NCBI RefSeq assembly: GCF_002844235.1
Contig: NZ_PGTS01000001.1
Span: 124,001-188,000, forward strand
DNA: 64,000 nt
Direction: 5' to 3'
From: Thalassospira povalilytica
GTDB taxonomy: Bacteria; Pseudomonadota; Alphaproteobacteria; Rhodospirillales; Thalassospiraceae
This document shows positions 36,954 to 46,021 of this stretch, piece by piece. The translations under genes and the position numbers were made by a program. The stretch's first letter is position 1, and each line of letters begins with the position of its first letter. The notes beneath the pieces are model-generated. The model searched no databases, was not told where the DNA came from, and was given only the letters and a program-made list of their open reading frames with translations.

Positions 36954-37178
36954 TCACGTTAGGATATTAACCTTGGTGCCGCGATGGCCACTGGTTTCAA
37001 GGGGCTGATGTTCGGTCACAATGGATCCGATAACCTTGGCCAGACCGGTCGCCTTGTTAATGGCACCTTCTGCTGCTGCAAAGGGCAGGGACGGGTCAGC
37101 ACCACCATTCGGGGTGATGGCATCGTTAACAGCCTGTGCTGCGGCACCAAGTCCTGAACCTTGAACTGAACCGATCAT
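36954..37178 (-). CDS. Small protein with RGT-x-x-NIL C-terminus (member 2)
   Basis: This 74-residue protein of unknown function starts at the ATG at 37178, preceded by AAGAGG. It begins MIGSVQGSGLGAAAQAVND, has a helical centre (AAAEGAINKATGLAKVIGSI) and ends HRGTKVNILT. It has no signal peptide. The strong ribosome-binding site and its own terminator support a real gene. The shared ending with its neighbour suggests a common partner or export route (inference). Confidence 0.65.
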   Translation of the reverse strand: MIGSVQGSGLGAAAQAVNDAITPNGGADPSLPFAAAEGAINKATGLAKVIGSIVTEHQPLETSGHRGTKVNILT

Positions 37179-37451
37179 TCTGACCTCTTCATGCTCGTGC
37201 GTAATCTGTCTGTTTATAAAGGTAGGGATGAAACAGATCAAAAAAAGTGACGGCTGTCACACCGGGCTGGTTAGGAGCAGCTCATCACACAAAGAACCGT
37301 AGTCACGCCAATTGCTTAGCGGGCAACTGTATCGAAAGAATTTTTTAACCTTTGCGCGATGATCGCGGTCTGAAATGCTGTTGTTTGGCGAGGGACTCGG
37401 GCGGACTGGTGCCCGGTCAAGGGGCGGATTTCCTGTTCTAATACGCCGCTG

Positions 37452-39809
37452 TCAGGTTTTTTGCCGCTCGGCTCGCAAGGCCAATGCATCATGGATGGCC
37501 TTTTGCAACTGGCTGGGGCGGAACGGCTTTTTGACAAACACGTAATTGCCGAGCAGCTTGTCGAGTTCCTTGCGCGAGCGCGCGGGATAGCCCGACATGA
37601 AAACAACGCCATAACGCGGGTTGCTGCGCAATGCCTCGATGACCAGTTGCGGCCCGCTTCGGCCGGACATGACAACATCGGTCAGAATGACGTCAAACGG
37701 GTCATCCTGTTCGGCCGCACTTAGCAGGCATAGTGCTTCTTCGGTGTTTTTGGCGGTTTCGGTTCTGAAGCCGACATCTTCAAGAATAATACGTGCGGTG
37801 GTGCGCAGTGCCTGTTCGTCATCGACAATCAGAACCCGCTCGCCATTGCCCGGGAATTTGTCGACTTCATCCACACGAAGGGCGGTCTCGCCGCCTGCTT
37901 CGGAGCGCGGCAGATAAACCGAGAAGGTCGTGCCTTCGCCTTCGATGCTTTCGACATTGATGAAGCCGTGTGATTCTTCGACCCAGCTGTGAACAATTGA
38001 AAGACCAAGACCAGTACCCTTGCCCGGCTCCTTGGTGGAGAAGAAGGGTTCGAAAATATTGTCGATAATGTCGTCGGGAATACCGGTACCGGTATCCTGT
38101 ACCGTAATGACAACAAATTCACCTGCGACATCTTCGGGATAGGTATCTTCGTCCTCGTCCGGGTTGCGCTGGGCAAGGGGCGGGATTTCGACACTGCGCG
38201 ACGATATTTGCAATGTGCCGCCATCAGGCATTGCATCACGCGCATTGATCGCAAGGTTAAGGATACAGGCCGAAAGCTGCGTCGGGTCGACGCGGGTGTA
38301 AAGTTCCGGATTGTCCGACCAGATTTGCAGTTCAATCCGGTGTTCAAGTAATGTCAGCAGAAGTTTCTCCATCTCGGAGAAAATGCTTTGCACCCGGATA
38401 TTGGTCGGCTGGTCAATACGCCGCCGTGAGAACATCAGAAGCTGATCGGCAACACTGGTTGCACGTTCTCCAAGCGAGATGACGTGATCAAGATATTCCT
38501 TAACCCGTTCGGGATCATCGATTTTGGCACGCGCAACTTCGGCAAAGCTCAGAATGCCGGCAAGGCAGTTGTTGAATTCATGAGCAACCCCGCCGGCCAT
38601 CTGACCAACAGCTTCAAGCTTTTGGGATGTGGCAAGCTGACGCTGAAGAGCTTGCTGTTCTTCGGCGGCGCGGTGCTGGGCTGTGATGTTGCTGCCGGTG
38701 CCGCGATATCCGTTAAATCGACCATCAAGCGAAAAGACCGGGACGCCGTTGATGCGGCCATAATTCTTTTCGCCTTTGCGTGACGTCCAGGAAAATTCGA
38801 CGTTCTGGAACGCCATATGGGCATCAAGCCTGCGTTGCAGATAGTGCCAACCTTCGGGATGTTCGGATGTCAGGCCAAGCTTGTCGAATGACTGCCCCTG
38901 TGGGGAGCCGTTAATTTCTTCGATCAGCTGATAGAACTTATAGGATGCGAACGCGATCTTGAGATCCGCACCCATTTCCCAGTACCAGTCCGCCGATGAC
39001 AAGGTGAAGTCACGGAAACGTTCTTCGCTGTCGCGTAAGGCGTCCTGTGCGATCTGATGTTGCTGGGTTCGCCGTTCGAGACTTTCGGCCATCGCATTCA
39101 GGCCGCGCTCAAGGGTTCCGATTTCATCGCGTCCCATCGGTGTCAGCCGCGAACTCAATTTGCCAAGCTGGATCTTGTTCACGAACTGGGCTGCCGAAAT
39201 CAGGCGCCGAAGAACGGTTTGCTGTGTGAACAGGAAAATCAGCGCAGAAGTCATCAGAATACAGATTGCCGATCCGATCAGCAGAACCGACTGCATCTGG
39301 CGTTGGCTTTCTTCAAGGCCCTTGGTCGAGACTTTGAGAAACACATACATGAATGGCTGATTGGCATTCAGGCTGAAAAGCGGGGTGATCGAAACGATGC
39401 TGTGACCATCGACGTCATCGACTGTAAACAGCGCCGGCTCGGTCATGTTGGGGCGCAATTCATCGGACGGGAAATCCGGAAGAACGTCGGTTGAACTGCC
39501 GATCAGAAGCGGATCAATCGCATGATAAATCGTGCCGTCAAAGCCGATTGCCATGGCTTGCTGCAAATGATCGCCAAGCAGCAATTTCATCTGCTTGGCA
39601 TCACTGAGAATGGAGACCTTGAGTTGTTCGTCCTGAATCAGGCGGCCGGGGGTGCTGATCTGTTCTGCAATGCGCCGGTCAATTTCGGCACCGAAATACT
39701 GAACGTAATAGCCGCCGAACAATCCAAGCAGGATGGTTTCGACAATCACAATCGCCAGTGCGATCTTGAAAACCAGGCTGCCGATCATTCGGTCAAACAG
39801 CTTCTTCAC
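37452..39809 (-). CDS. Membrane-bound hybrid sensor histidine kinase
   Basis: This 785-residue protein has a transmembrane helix (about 12-34), a periplasmic sensor region (about 35-175), a second helix (about 178-198) and a HAMP linker (to about 255). A PAS domain (265-385) ends in [14 protein letters not shown]. The kinase core has [38 protein letters not shown] and [11 protein letters not shown]. The C-terminal receiver (about 660-780) has VDDEQALR, an Asp in [11 protein letters not shown], and a Lys in VKKPFRP. It starts with GTG. The peptide-type binding-protein gene ends 42 bases upstream on the same strand, so the pair is probably co-expressed. Confidence 0.92.
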   Translation of the reverse strand: MKKLFDRMIGSLVFKIALAIVIVETILLGLFGGYYVQYFGAEIDRRIAEQISTPGRLIQDEQLKVSILSDAKQMKLLLGDHLQQAMAIGFDGTIYHAIDPLLIGSSTDVLPDFPSDELRPNMTEPALFTVDDVDGHSIVSITPLFSLNANQPFMYVFLKVSTKGLEESQRQMQSVLLIGSAICILMTSALIFLFTQQTVLRRLISAAQFVNKIQLGKLSSRLTPMGRDEIGTLERGLNAMAESLERRTQQHQIAQDALRDSEERFRDFTLSSADWYWEMGADLKIAFASYKFYQLIEEINGSPQGQSFDKLGLTSEHPEGWHYLQRRLDAHMAFQNVEFSWTSRKGEKNYGRINGVPVFSLDGRFNGYRGTGSNITAQHRAAEEQQALQRQLATSQKLEAVGQMAGGVAHEFNNCLAGILSFAEVARAKIDDPERVKEYLDHVISLGERATSVADQLLMFSRRRIDQPTNIRVQSIFSEMEKLLLTLLEHRIELQIWSDNPELYTRVDPTQLSACILNLAINARDAMPDGGTLQISSRSVEIPPLAQRNPDEDEDTYPEDVAGEFVVITVQDTGTGIPDDIIDNIFEPFFSTKEPGKGTGLGLSIVHSWVEESHGFINVESIEGEGTTFSVYLPRSEAGGETALRVDEVDKFPGNGERVLIVDDEQALRTTARIILEDVGFRTETAKNTEEALCLLSAAEQDDPFDVILTDVVMSGRSGPQLVIEALRSNPRYGVVFMSGYPARSRKELDKLLGNYVFVKKPFRPSQLQKAIHDALALRAERQKT

Positions 39810-39851
39810 GCCTCGTCGTCCCCCCTGACCAATGATCCGAGCCCGTGCCGA

Positions 39852-41756
39852 TTACTTTTGCTCAATATAATATTGGCTCGGGTTGGTCGGTGCCGGTGTT
39901 GCATAACTCCAGGCCGCCGGGATTACCTTTGGAACGTTGTGGAAGTTTTTGGCGACCACGCCTTTCCGGTTTGGCGGCAGAGCGATGCCCATAACGTAAA
40001 ACTGATCGGCGCTGATGTCGAGGATGTCGCGCATCAGTTGATTTTGTTTTTCTGCATTCGCGGTTTCCTTGAGCTGGTTATAAAGGGCCAGCTGCTTTTG
40101 GACCGCTTCAGGCGGCGTCATGGCATCGGGGCTGTTCGGATTGACGTACCAGTTGGCCCAGCCGGTTGCAAACCATGATGATTCGGCCGACATCGGAAGA
40201 TAGTTGATCGGGATAACCATCGCATCAAGCCCGCCATCACCTCCCCAGGCGCTTGCTTCGTGGTCGTTGCGTTCACGCAGCGAGACGAATTCGTCACGGG
40301 GCAGGTTTCTTGCGGTCACGTCGACACCGATATCACGCCAATACTGGATGACGGCATCAAGCATCGCGAACCGGTCGGCACCCTCTGTATCGATGGTGAA
40401 GGACAAACGCTTGCCATCCGGACGTAACAAGAAGCCATCCTGATCCTTTTCCATCAGGCCGGCCTTGGCCAGATAGTCCGTTGCCAGTGCCTGGTCATAA
40501 TGGATGTATTGGCGGGCAAGAACGGTGTGGTAAAGCGGGCTTTCCGGTCGCGGTGCCGCCTGATGGGGCAGGGCACCGGGCACGAAACGCGCAATGATGT
40601 TGTCACGGTCAATCGCATGCGAAAGCGCGATCCGGAAATCCTTGTTCTGGAAAATCTTGCGCAGCACCGGGTCCTTGTCATTCAGGTTCAATGACAAGGT
40701 CAGGGTGTTCATGTCGCTTTCAATCAGCGTAAAGGGCAACAGATTGTCATTGGCAGCCAGAACTTCGTCCGCGCGTGTGCTGACATGGCGTTCCTGCATA
40801 TTGACCTTGCCGGCAATTGCCGCATCCCCCGCGGCACTTTTCGACGGAACCAGGGTAAAGGATACCTCGTCGATATAGGGCAGTTGACGTCCAGTCGGAT
40901 CGATTTTCCAGTAATAGGGATTGCGTTTGGCGATCAATGGATCGTCTTTGCCATAGACACCGGTCAGGACCCAGGCATTCAATGTCGGAACATCAGGATT
41001 AAGCCAGCGCGACGGATCGTCGATCGTTCCCGGATTGCCAAAAACATCAATGAAGCGATCTTTCCAACCCGCAAAGCCAAGAGCACGGGCTTCTTGATCG
41101 GCGTTCGGATTATATTTGGGCAAAAGCGGCTTTAAAAAATGTGCCGGATAGCTGACCGGTTCAACGCCTTCTGGCCGGGCAAGTGCGGTCGGGAACAGGC
41201 CATAAGGCGTGCTGAAGCGGAAGGCGACGGTATTTTCGTCGACTTCATCAATCTGAACAGCGTTCCCGCCAGCCGTCAGCCATTCGGGAACAGCATCGGG
41301 AAAGGCCGGGTTCAGCAGAATGTCCTCGTACCAGAACGTAATGTCATCAGCGGTAAATGGCGCGCCATCAGACCAACGCATGCCAGGACGCAGACGGAAA
41401 AAGAACTCGGTCGCGTCACTGCTGGGCTGGAAGGAAAGGGCAACGTTCGGAATGGTCGATGTCCATTGCGGCGTCCAGCGCAAAAGCGGCTCGTAACCGA
41501 TGTTGCGGATCAACAATGCCTGGTCGCGCTGATCGCGCTGGGCCATTTTCCAGGTGCCGCCATAGACGCCAATTCGATCGTTTGGCGTGACAATCATCGG
41601 CGTGGTTGGTAGACGATCTTTGACAGGGGGAAGTGTTCCGGCGGCAACTTGCGACGCAAGGACCGGGGATTCACCAAATTCCACGGCACGCGCTTCCGGG
41701 ATGTTGACCAAAATGGTCCCCAGTGCGGCGATCAATATGTACTTAAACTGCTTCAA
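39852..41756 (-). CDS. Periplasmic peptide-type solute-binding protein (SBP_bac_5), no permease nearby
   Basis: This roughly 634-residue family 5 binding protein shows MRWSDGAPFTADDITFWYEDIL, NPYYWKIDPTGRQLPYIDEV, and the ILDISADQFYVMGI segment near the end. These proteins bind peptides, oligosaccharides or opines. No in-frame ATG precedes the domain. A TTG at 41756, 9 bases after GGGGGC, gives a clean signal peptide (MKQFKYILIAALGTILVNIPEARA), so I chose it; a TTG at 41804 is the longer alternative. No dpp/opp transporter genes adjoin it. The downstream gene is a hybrid sensor kinase. Confidence 0.85.
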   Translation of the reverse strand: MKQFKYILIAALGTILVNIPEARAVEFGESPVLASQVAAGTLPPVKDRLPTTPMIVTPNDRIGVYGGTWKMAQRDQRDQALLIRNIGYEPLLRWTPQWTSTIPNVALSFQPSSDATEFFFRLRPGMRWSDGAPFTADDITFWYEDILLNPAFPDAVPEWLTAGGNAVQIDEVDENTVAFRFSTPYGLFPTALARPEGVEPVSYPAHFLKPLLPKYNPNADQEARALGFAGWKDRFIDVFGNPGTIDDPSRWLNPDVPTLNAWVLTGVYGKDDPLIAKRNPYYWKIDPTGRQLPYIDEVSFTLVPSKSAAGDAAIAGKVNMQERHVSTRADEVLAANDNLLPFTLIESDMNTLTLSLNLNDKDPVLRKIFQNKDFRIALSHAIDRDNIIARFVPGALPHQAAPRPESPLYHTVLARQYIHYDQALATDYLAKAGLMEKDQDGFLLRPDGKRLSFTIDTEGADRFAMLDAVIQYWRDIGVDVTARNLPRDEFVSLRERNDHEASAWGGDGGLDAMVIPINYLPMSAESSWFATGWANWYVNPNSPDAMTPPEAVQKQLALYNQLKETANAEKQNQLMRDILDISADQFYVMGIALPPNRKGVVAKNFHNVPKVIPAAWSYATPAPTNPSQYYIEQK

Positions 41757-42236
41757 AGAAACTGAGCCCCCATCGTGTTGCCGTTTGATCGAAGGTATCG
41801 GCAAAACTATTCAAAGGTGGTGAATACCCTGAGTGGATACGAAGGTAAATACACCAGTGGGCTTGATAAACCCCAAAATGACAGGAATTGAACTTTCCTC
41901 CTGCGAAACAATTTACTTAATTGGATTGTTCTATTGGTGTTTTTACAATGGGTTGTATCGAATGGTTCGGTCTCTATCACGGCAAACCCCGCAGAACTGA
42001 AAGGTTTTGACGACAAGTTGAAAACGTTCGAGGGTGCGGAGCGTATTATCCTGGGTTGAGATTTTTTTGGTCACCGGGATCGTTTGCTCATACATATCCT
42101 ACTAAAGTTTAATATCCGCTAATTTAGGTTTTTCGGCTTCCCGGAAGGCAAAATTATTGAAAGACGGTGCAGTTCCAACGACGAGTCGCCATATCTTGAC
42201 GAAGAAGCATGTTTGCCATCTGACGAAGGACAGGTC
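41757..42236. other. AT-rich intergenic region
   Basis: These 480 bases are visibly richer in A and T than the surroundings and contain no frame I can support. They must hold the divergent promoters of the binding-protein/kinase unit and of the FliF-tail-like gene. No clear RNA gene or operator was recognised. Confidence 0.45.
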
Positions 42237-42536
42237 GTGACGGAAAGTGCAAAAAAGCAAACGCAGTCCATTTCGGCCCCATTCATGGGCGGTCCGAAAC
42301 CTGCGGCGCCGATTCCGAAATATGAACCGGGTTCGGATGCAGTTTTGCGTGATCGTTTGCGTGGCACATCGTCGGCGGCGTCAATTGTCCCGGTCCAAAA
42401 TGATGCTGATGGAATCAGTGTTGCGGGCATCGAAGGAATGATCGACCGCAAAAAGGCAAATGTCGCGACAAAGCTTGTTGAAACGGATCCTGATCATGCG
42501 CTTCGGATTATTCGGAACTGGCTTTTGGAAGAATAA
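42237..42536 (+). CDS. Small protein resembling the FliG-binding C-terminal tail of FliF
   Basis: This 99-residue protein starts with GTG at 42237, six bases after AAGGA. The N-terminal two thirds are polar and proline-rich (FMGGPKPAAPIPKYEPG). The last 35 residues end ATKLVETDPDHALRIIRNWLLEE. This strongly resembles the end of flagellar MS-ring protein FliF (pattern ...HPEEAxxxIRxWL), the helix that binds FliG. There is no MS-ring or membrane part. It could bind FliG or mimic FliF, but this is inference from one motif. No flagellar genes are adjacent. Confidence 0.6.
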   Translation: MTESAKKQTQSISAPFMGGPKPAAPIPKYEPGSDAVLRDRLRGTSSAASIVPVQNDADGISVAGIEGMIDRKKANVATKLVETDPDHALRIIRNWLLEE

Positions 42537-42676
42537 GGTTACCCGATCACGCCACCTGTGTGATTGAGGCTGCAAATTCGTGACATCATCGGTTTGTCTT
42601 CCGATAATTCCTTGGCAACAGGTGATTTTTTGTCATGCTGGTGGCTTCCACGCGTAACGGGGCGCGCAAAAGGCCA

Positions 42677-43891
42677 ATGACAGATTTTACCAAACTGATT
42701 TCACAACAGTTCACGGCATTTGATCCGGATTATGTGACGCAGCAATCGGCTTTTGCCGCCAAGCTTTCCCCTTTGCAGGACGAGTTGATCGAAATCCAGA
42801 AGACCGGTAACAGCATGGCTTCATCCGATCAGCAGATGATCGAATGCAAATGGCTGTTGATGTATACAGCCGACTGGAAAACGCTTTCGACCAAGATTGA
42901 TGCCTTTGCGGCATCGCTTGATAATCGCGATCAGGACTGGGCCGGGAAACAGGTTGCAAGCGATGGTTCCTGGGGGCCTTGCTATGATCAGTGGTTTCTC
43001 AAGGTTGATGCCATGATCGATGCGGTCAATACCCTTGCCGATGAAGGGCAGGCACCGCAATACCCGTTGGCATTTCTTGCCCCGATAGCCACCCCGGAAA
43101 AAATGGTCGCGTGGCTTGAAAGTCAAAAAACATCAAAGATTTACGCAGATGGCCTTGATCGTCGCGATGCATTGGGGGCCGTCAGCGCGGCCCTTTCACA
43201 AATGTGCTTCAAAAGCGAAATTCGCGACTATTTCCAGGCCAATGTAAAAGGGTTTGATCTGACCCAGGATTACATCGATGCCTATAAAAAGTGGCTTGAT
43301 CGCTGGCAGGACGGGCAAAGCGGCTATTGGGGCGGGTGGTTCGATACACCCGATCAGGGCGTGCTTAAAAGCAACGACCTTAGCCTGACCTTCCACAATA
43401 TTTCCTATCAGCACGGGAAGGTCGATTTATGGACCGAGATTTTCCAAACCACGCTGGCGATCCGCGATGATGCTTATCCGTTCGGCTGGAAGCACAATGG
43501 CGATTTCAATAACCACAATAACTATGACGTGACCAAGATCTTCGATCTGGGCTGGTCAAAGGTCGATGTCGATACCCAAAAGACAGCCGCGTCTGACATC
43601 GCACTTGTCCTGGACTGGTGTCTGACAAAGTCAATGACACCCGATGGCGGATTTATCGATGACCCGACCTTTTATAATTCGGTTGGGGCTGCTTATTACT
43701 ACGGTGTTTCGTTCCTTGATCAGGCGGGGTATTTCGGCACAACAGCACCGTTCTGGACTGAAAAGCCGTTCCCCGATGGGCCGGCGCTTTGCTGCAAAAT
43801 CCAGAAAAACATCAAAGCCGAAGGTCTTGATGATGATGAGGCAAAGGCAGCATTGGAAAAGCTTGTCGATGCATGCGGAAATTGCGCCTGA
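42677..43891 (+). CDS. Conserved-looking protein of unknown function, 404 residues
   Basis: I do not recognise this protein. Read from the ATG at 42677 (AAAGG five bases upstream) it is soluble, acidic and rich in aromatic residues, with no signal peptide. Helical N- and C-terminal parts flank a central segment with QSGYWGGWF, LSLTFHNISYQHG, HNGDFNNHNNYDVTKIF and TPDGGFID. The GYWGGW / DGGF repeats and His-Asn clusters recall alpha/alpha-toroid enzymes such as glycoside hydrolases or terpene cyclases. It ends with a cysteine-containing CGNCA. Codon use looks like its neighbours. Confidence 0.65.
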   Translation: MTDFTKLISQQFTAFDPDYVTQQSAFAAKLSPLQDELIEIQKTGNSMASSDQQMIECKWLLMYTADWKTLSTKIDAFAASLDNRDQDWAGKQVASDGSWGPCYDQWFLKVDAMIDAVNTLADEGQAPQYPLAFLAPIATPEKMVAWLESQKTSKIYADGLDRRDALGAVSAALSQMCFKSEIRDYFQANVKGFDLTQDYIDAYKKWLDRWQDGQSGYWGGWFDTPDQGVLKSNDLSLTFHNISYQHGKVDLWTEIFQTTLAIRDDAYPFGWKHNGDFNNHNNYDVTKIFDLGWSKVDVDTQKTAASDIALVLDWCLTKSMTPDGGFIDDPTFYNSVGAAYYYGVSFLDQAGYFGTTAPFWTEKPFPDGPALCCKIQKNIKAEGLDDDEAKAALEKLVDACGNCA

Positions 43892-43993
43892 GCGGTCGGG
43901 CAAACCGGTCAAATCTGTTCGGGGGTTGGCGAAACAGCGGTGCCGATCCCCATATGGAATAAAGAAGAACAACAACTGGTCACGAGGTTTCGC

Positions 43994-44353
43994 ATGACGG
44001 ACCGTAAAGACATCGATCTGGCTTCGCTGCGTGCGCGTCTTGAAGAAAGGCGTGCTGACATCCTGGCACATTCAAGCCATTCAGAAGACTATCGAAAACC
44101 TGTCGAGCTGGATCAACAGGCGGTTGGGCGCTTGTCACGCATGGACGCGCTTCAGAACCAGCAGATGCATCTGGAACAGGAACGTCGTCGCAGCGCTGAA
44201 CTCGACCGGATTGAAAAGACGCTCAAGCGGATGGACGATGATGAATATGGCCATTGTCATAATTGCGGTGAAGACATCGACAAACGGCGTCTGGAATTTG
44301 ATCCGACCACACCGCTTTGTGTCGAATGTGCAGACAAGGTTCGTCATGTCTGA
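43994..44353 (+). CDS. DksA/TraR-family zinc-finger protein
   Basis: This 119-residue protein belongs to the short TraR/DksA group: a coiled-coil (VELDQQAVGRLSRMDALQ to about residue 75) and a C-terminal zinc finger with CHNCG and CVEC pairs separated by 17 residues. DksA proteins enter the RNA polymerase secondary channel and, with ppGpp, alter promoter output. Short members with this sequence are of unproven role. The start at 43994 follows GAGG; the reading frame extends upstream to 43940 without family similarity. Its stop is 42 bases before the next gene. Confidence 0.9.
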   Translation: MTDRKDIDLASLRARLEERRADILAHSSHSEDYRKPVELDQQAVGRLSRMDALQNQQMHLEQERRRSAELDRIEKTLKRMDDDEYGHCHNCGEDIDKRRLEFDPTTPLCVECADKVRHV

Positions 44354-44394
44354 GGTTTGCAGCCGACTTTATCGCATCAGCACGGGGAACTGAC

Positions 44395-45126
44395 GTGTCG
44401 CAATGCGATCAACGATACCGGCTGTTATCGCGACACCATGTCATTGGTCTGCTTGTTTTGCTTGTCATATGGGCATGGCAAAGCCCCGCATATGCGCAAG
44501 GGACCTGTGCACCGATAAGGTCGCCCGAGGCAATGCTTGAATTCAATCACAAGGACCCGATGCTTGATCGTCACCGGTCGGTACGATGGTTGAACAGTCG
44601 CGCGGGCGGTGGATCGCGTTATCTGGTGGCCGGACTGACCGAATACGAAATGCGGGCATCATTTGACATGCGGTTTGAACCGCGCGAAGTCGGGTTTGGG
44701 CGGTATTGTCTGGATCCGGTGCGAGTCAGCCCAAAGGTCGATGTCGTTAAACATCTGGTCTATATCGCATCGGAGCTCGAACGCGGGTCATGCGAATATG
44801 ATGTGGTTTACGCCCACGAAGGCGAACATGTGAAAGTCAATCAGGGCATGGAAGCCGATATTCGCGCTGCCCTTGATGATCTGGTCAATGATGTCGTGGG
44901 CAAGGTCAGTGCGATGTTCCCGCTTTCTGCGGATAATGTGCCATCCGCGATCAAGCGGCTATTGTCGGAATATGGTCGGGATTTCAAGCGCCGGCTGCGC
45001 GATATTGACCGGCGCCGTCGCGAAGAACAGCGCCAGATCGACACCCCCGAAGAATATCAACGACTGTCCTTGGCCTGCGGTCCGAATTCAGCATTCCAGA
45101 CCGTTTTGCAACAAGCCATCAGGTAG
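44395..45126 (+). CDS. Putative secreted zinc metalloprotease-like protein (HEGEH)
   Basis: This 243-residue protein is read from the GTG at 44395 (GGGGA upstream). A basic N-terminus and hydrophobic helix (HHVIGLLVLLVIWAWQSPAYA) form a probable signal peptide or anchor, so the rest is periplasmic. Its centre has VVYAHEGEHVKVN, an HExxH motif with His141, Glu142 and His145 as in zincin proteases. A charged helical stretch (KRRLRDIDRRRREEQRQ) follows. The third metal ligand is not identified. It may be a protease of a DUF type, or a non-catalytic relative. Confidence 0.7.
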   Translation: MSQCDQRYRLLSRHHVIGLLVLLVIWAWQSPAYAQGTCAPIRSPEAMLEFNHKDPMLDRHRSVRWLNSRAGGGSRYLVAGLTEYEMRASFDMRFEPREVGFGRYCLDPVRVSPKVDVVKHLVYIASELERGSCEYDVVYAHEGEHVKVNQGMEADIRAALDDLVNDVVGKVSAMFPLSADNVPSAIKRLLSEYGRDFKRRLRDIDRRRREEQRQIDTPEEYQRLSLACGPNSAFQTVLQQAIR

Positions 45127-45134
45127 TCGGGATA

Positions 45135-45869
45135 TCACCTTGTCTCGTCAGGCAGGGGGTCGGTTTCATCAAGACCAGCCACTTCCCTTATCCCGTCAAG
45201 GTCCAGTCGAAAGACATTGCGTGACAAGAAGGCAAGCAAGTCCGCCCGCCTGAAATCAGCGATGATACGGCTTGCCGTTTCCGTGGTGATGCCCAGCATC
45301 GCACCGATATCTTCGCGGCCGGGCAACTGACAGGTGCCGGTTTCGGGATCGTTCAGAAACAGACACAGACGGGCCACCCGTTCGCGCGCCGTGCCCGTCG
45401 ACATCTGGGTCAGCCAGTTATCTGAATCCATCACTGCCTGATGCCAGCGATTAAGGACCTGTTTGTGCAGACGGGGGCTTTCGCGATCCAGTTTCTCGAT
45501 CACGGCAATCGGAATGCGGCAAAGCTGACTGTCCTGAATGGCTTCGGCGTGATGGGTAAAACATTCACTGACCAGGGCTTCAAGACCGATTGTCCCGCCC
45601 GGACGCACCAGCCGCACCACCCTTTGCCCACCATCGGGAAGATAATGCACAAGTTTGATCAACCCGCTGCGCAGGGTGAAGATCGATTGTGCCATGTCCC
45701 CCGCATTGTAAAGGGTGCCCCGTCTGGGCAAGCTGACATCTTCAACCGGCATATGAACAAGTTTGAAATCCTCGTCCGTCATATTGTTAAACAGCGCAAA
45801 CTTTCGCACGCCACAATCGCGGCACCGCGCAAGGTCGGGTCGGGATGTATAGCTTACTGAATGGTTCAC
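45135..45869 (-). CDS. Crp/Fnr-family transcriptional regulator
   Basis: This 244-residue protein has an N-terminal cysteine pair (CRDCG, Cys16 and Cys19), a cyclic-nucleotide-like beta-barrel (about 30-140), a dimerisation helix, and a winged helix-turn-helix with PGREDIGAMLGITTETASRIIADFRR. Classic Fnr proteins bind 4Fe-4S with four cysteines; here the third N-terminal one is missing. Cys103 and Cys117 lie in the barrel, so oxygen sensing by a normal cluster is uncertain. Several alphaproteobacterial Crp/Fnr subgroups look like this. It converges on the HEGEH gene with an 8-base gap. Confidence 0.9.
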   Translation of the reverse strand: MNHSVSYTSRPDLARCRDCGVRKFALFNNMTDEDFKLVHMPVEDVSLPRRGTLYNAGDMAQSIFTLRSGLIKLVHYLPDGGQRVVRLVRPGGTIGLEALVSECFTHHAEAIQDSQLCRIPIAVIEKLDRESPRLHKQVLNRWHQAVMDSDNWLTQMSTGTARERVARLCLFLNDPETGTCQLPGREDIGAMLGITTETASRIIADFRRADLLAFLSRNVFRLDLDGIREVAGLDETDPLPDETR

Positions 45870-46021
45870 ACGTTCCGCCTATCAAGGAGCTATATACAGG
45901 TAGCGTGACGTCAGATGAAAAGTTTAATCAATCCAAACCATTGACCAATGTACCGGTTTCATTTGTTAAATCAATATAAAGTCGTATCTAGCACGTCGCA
46001 AACCAGACCGGAACCGGACGA

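Noticed and set aside
45870..46021. Fnr or Crp binding site (TTGAT-N4-ATCAA) near the Crp/Fnr gene
   Set aside because: Only partial matches with wrong spacing were found (for example CATTGACCAATG), so no site is claimed.
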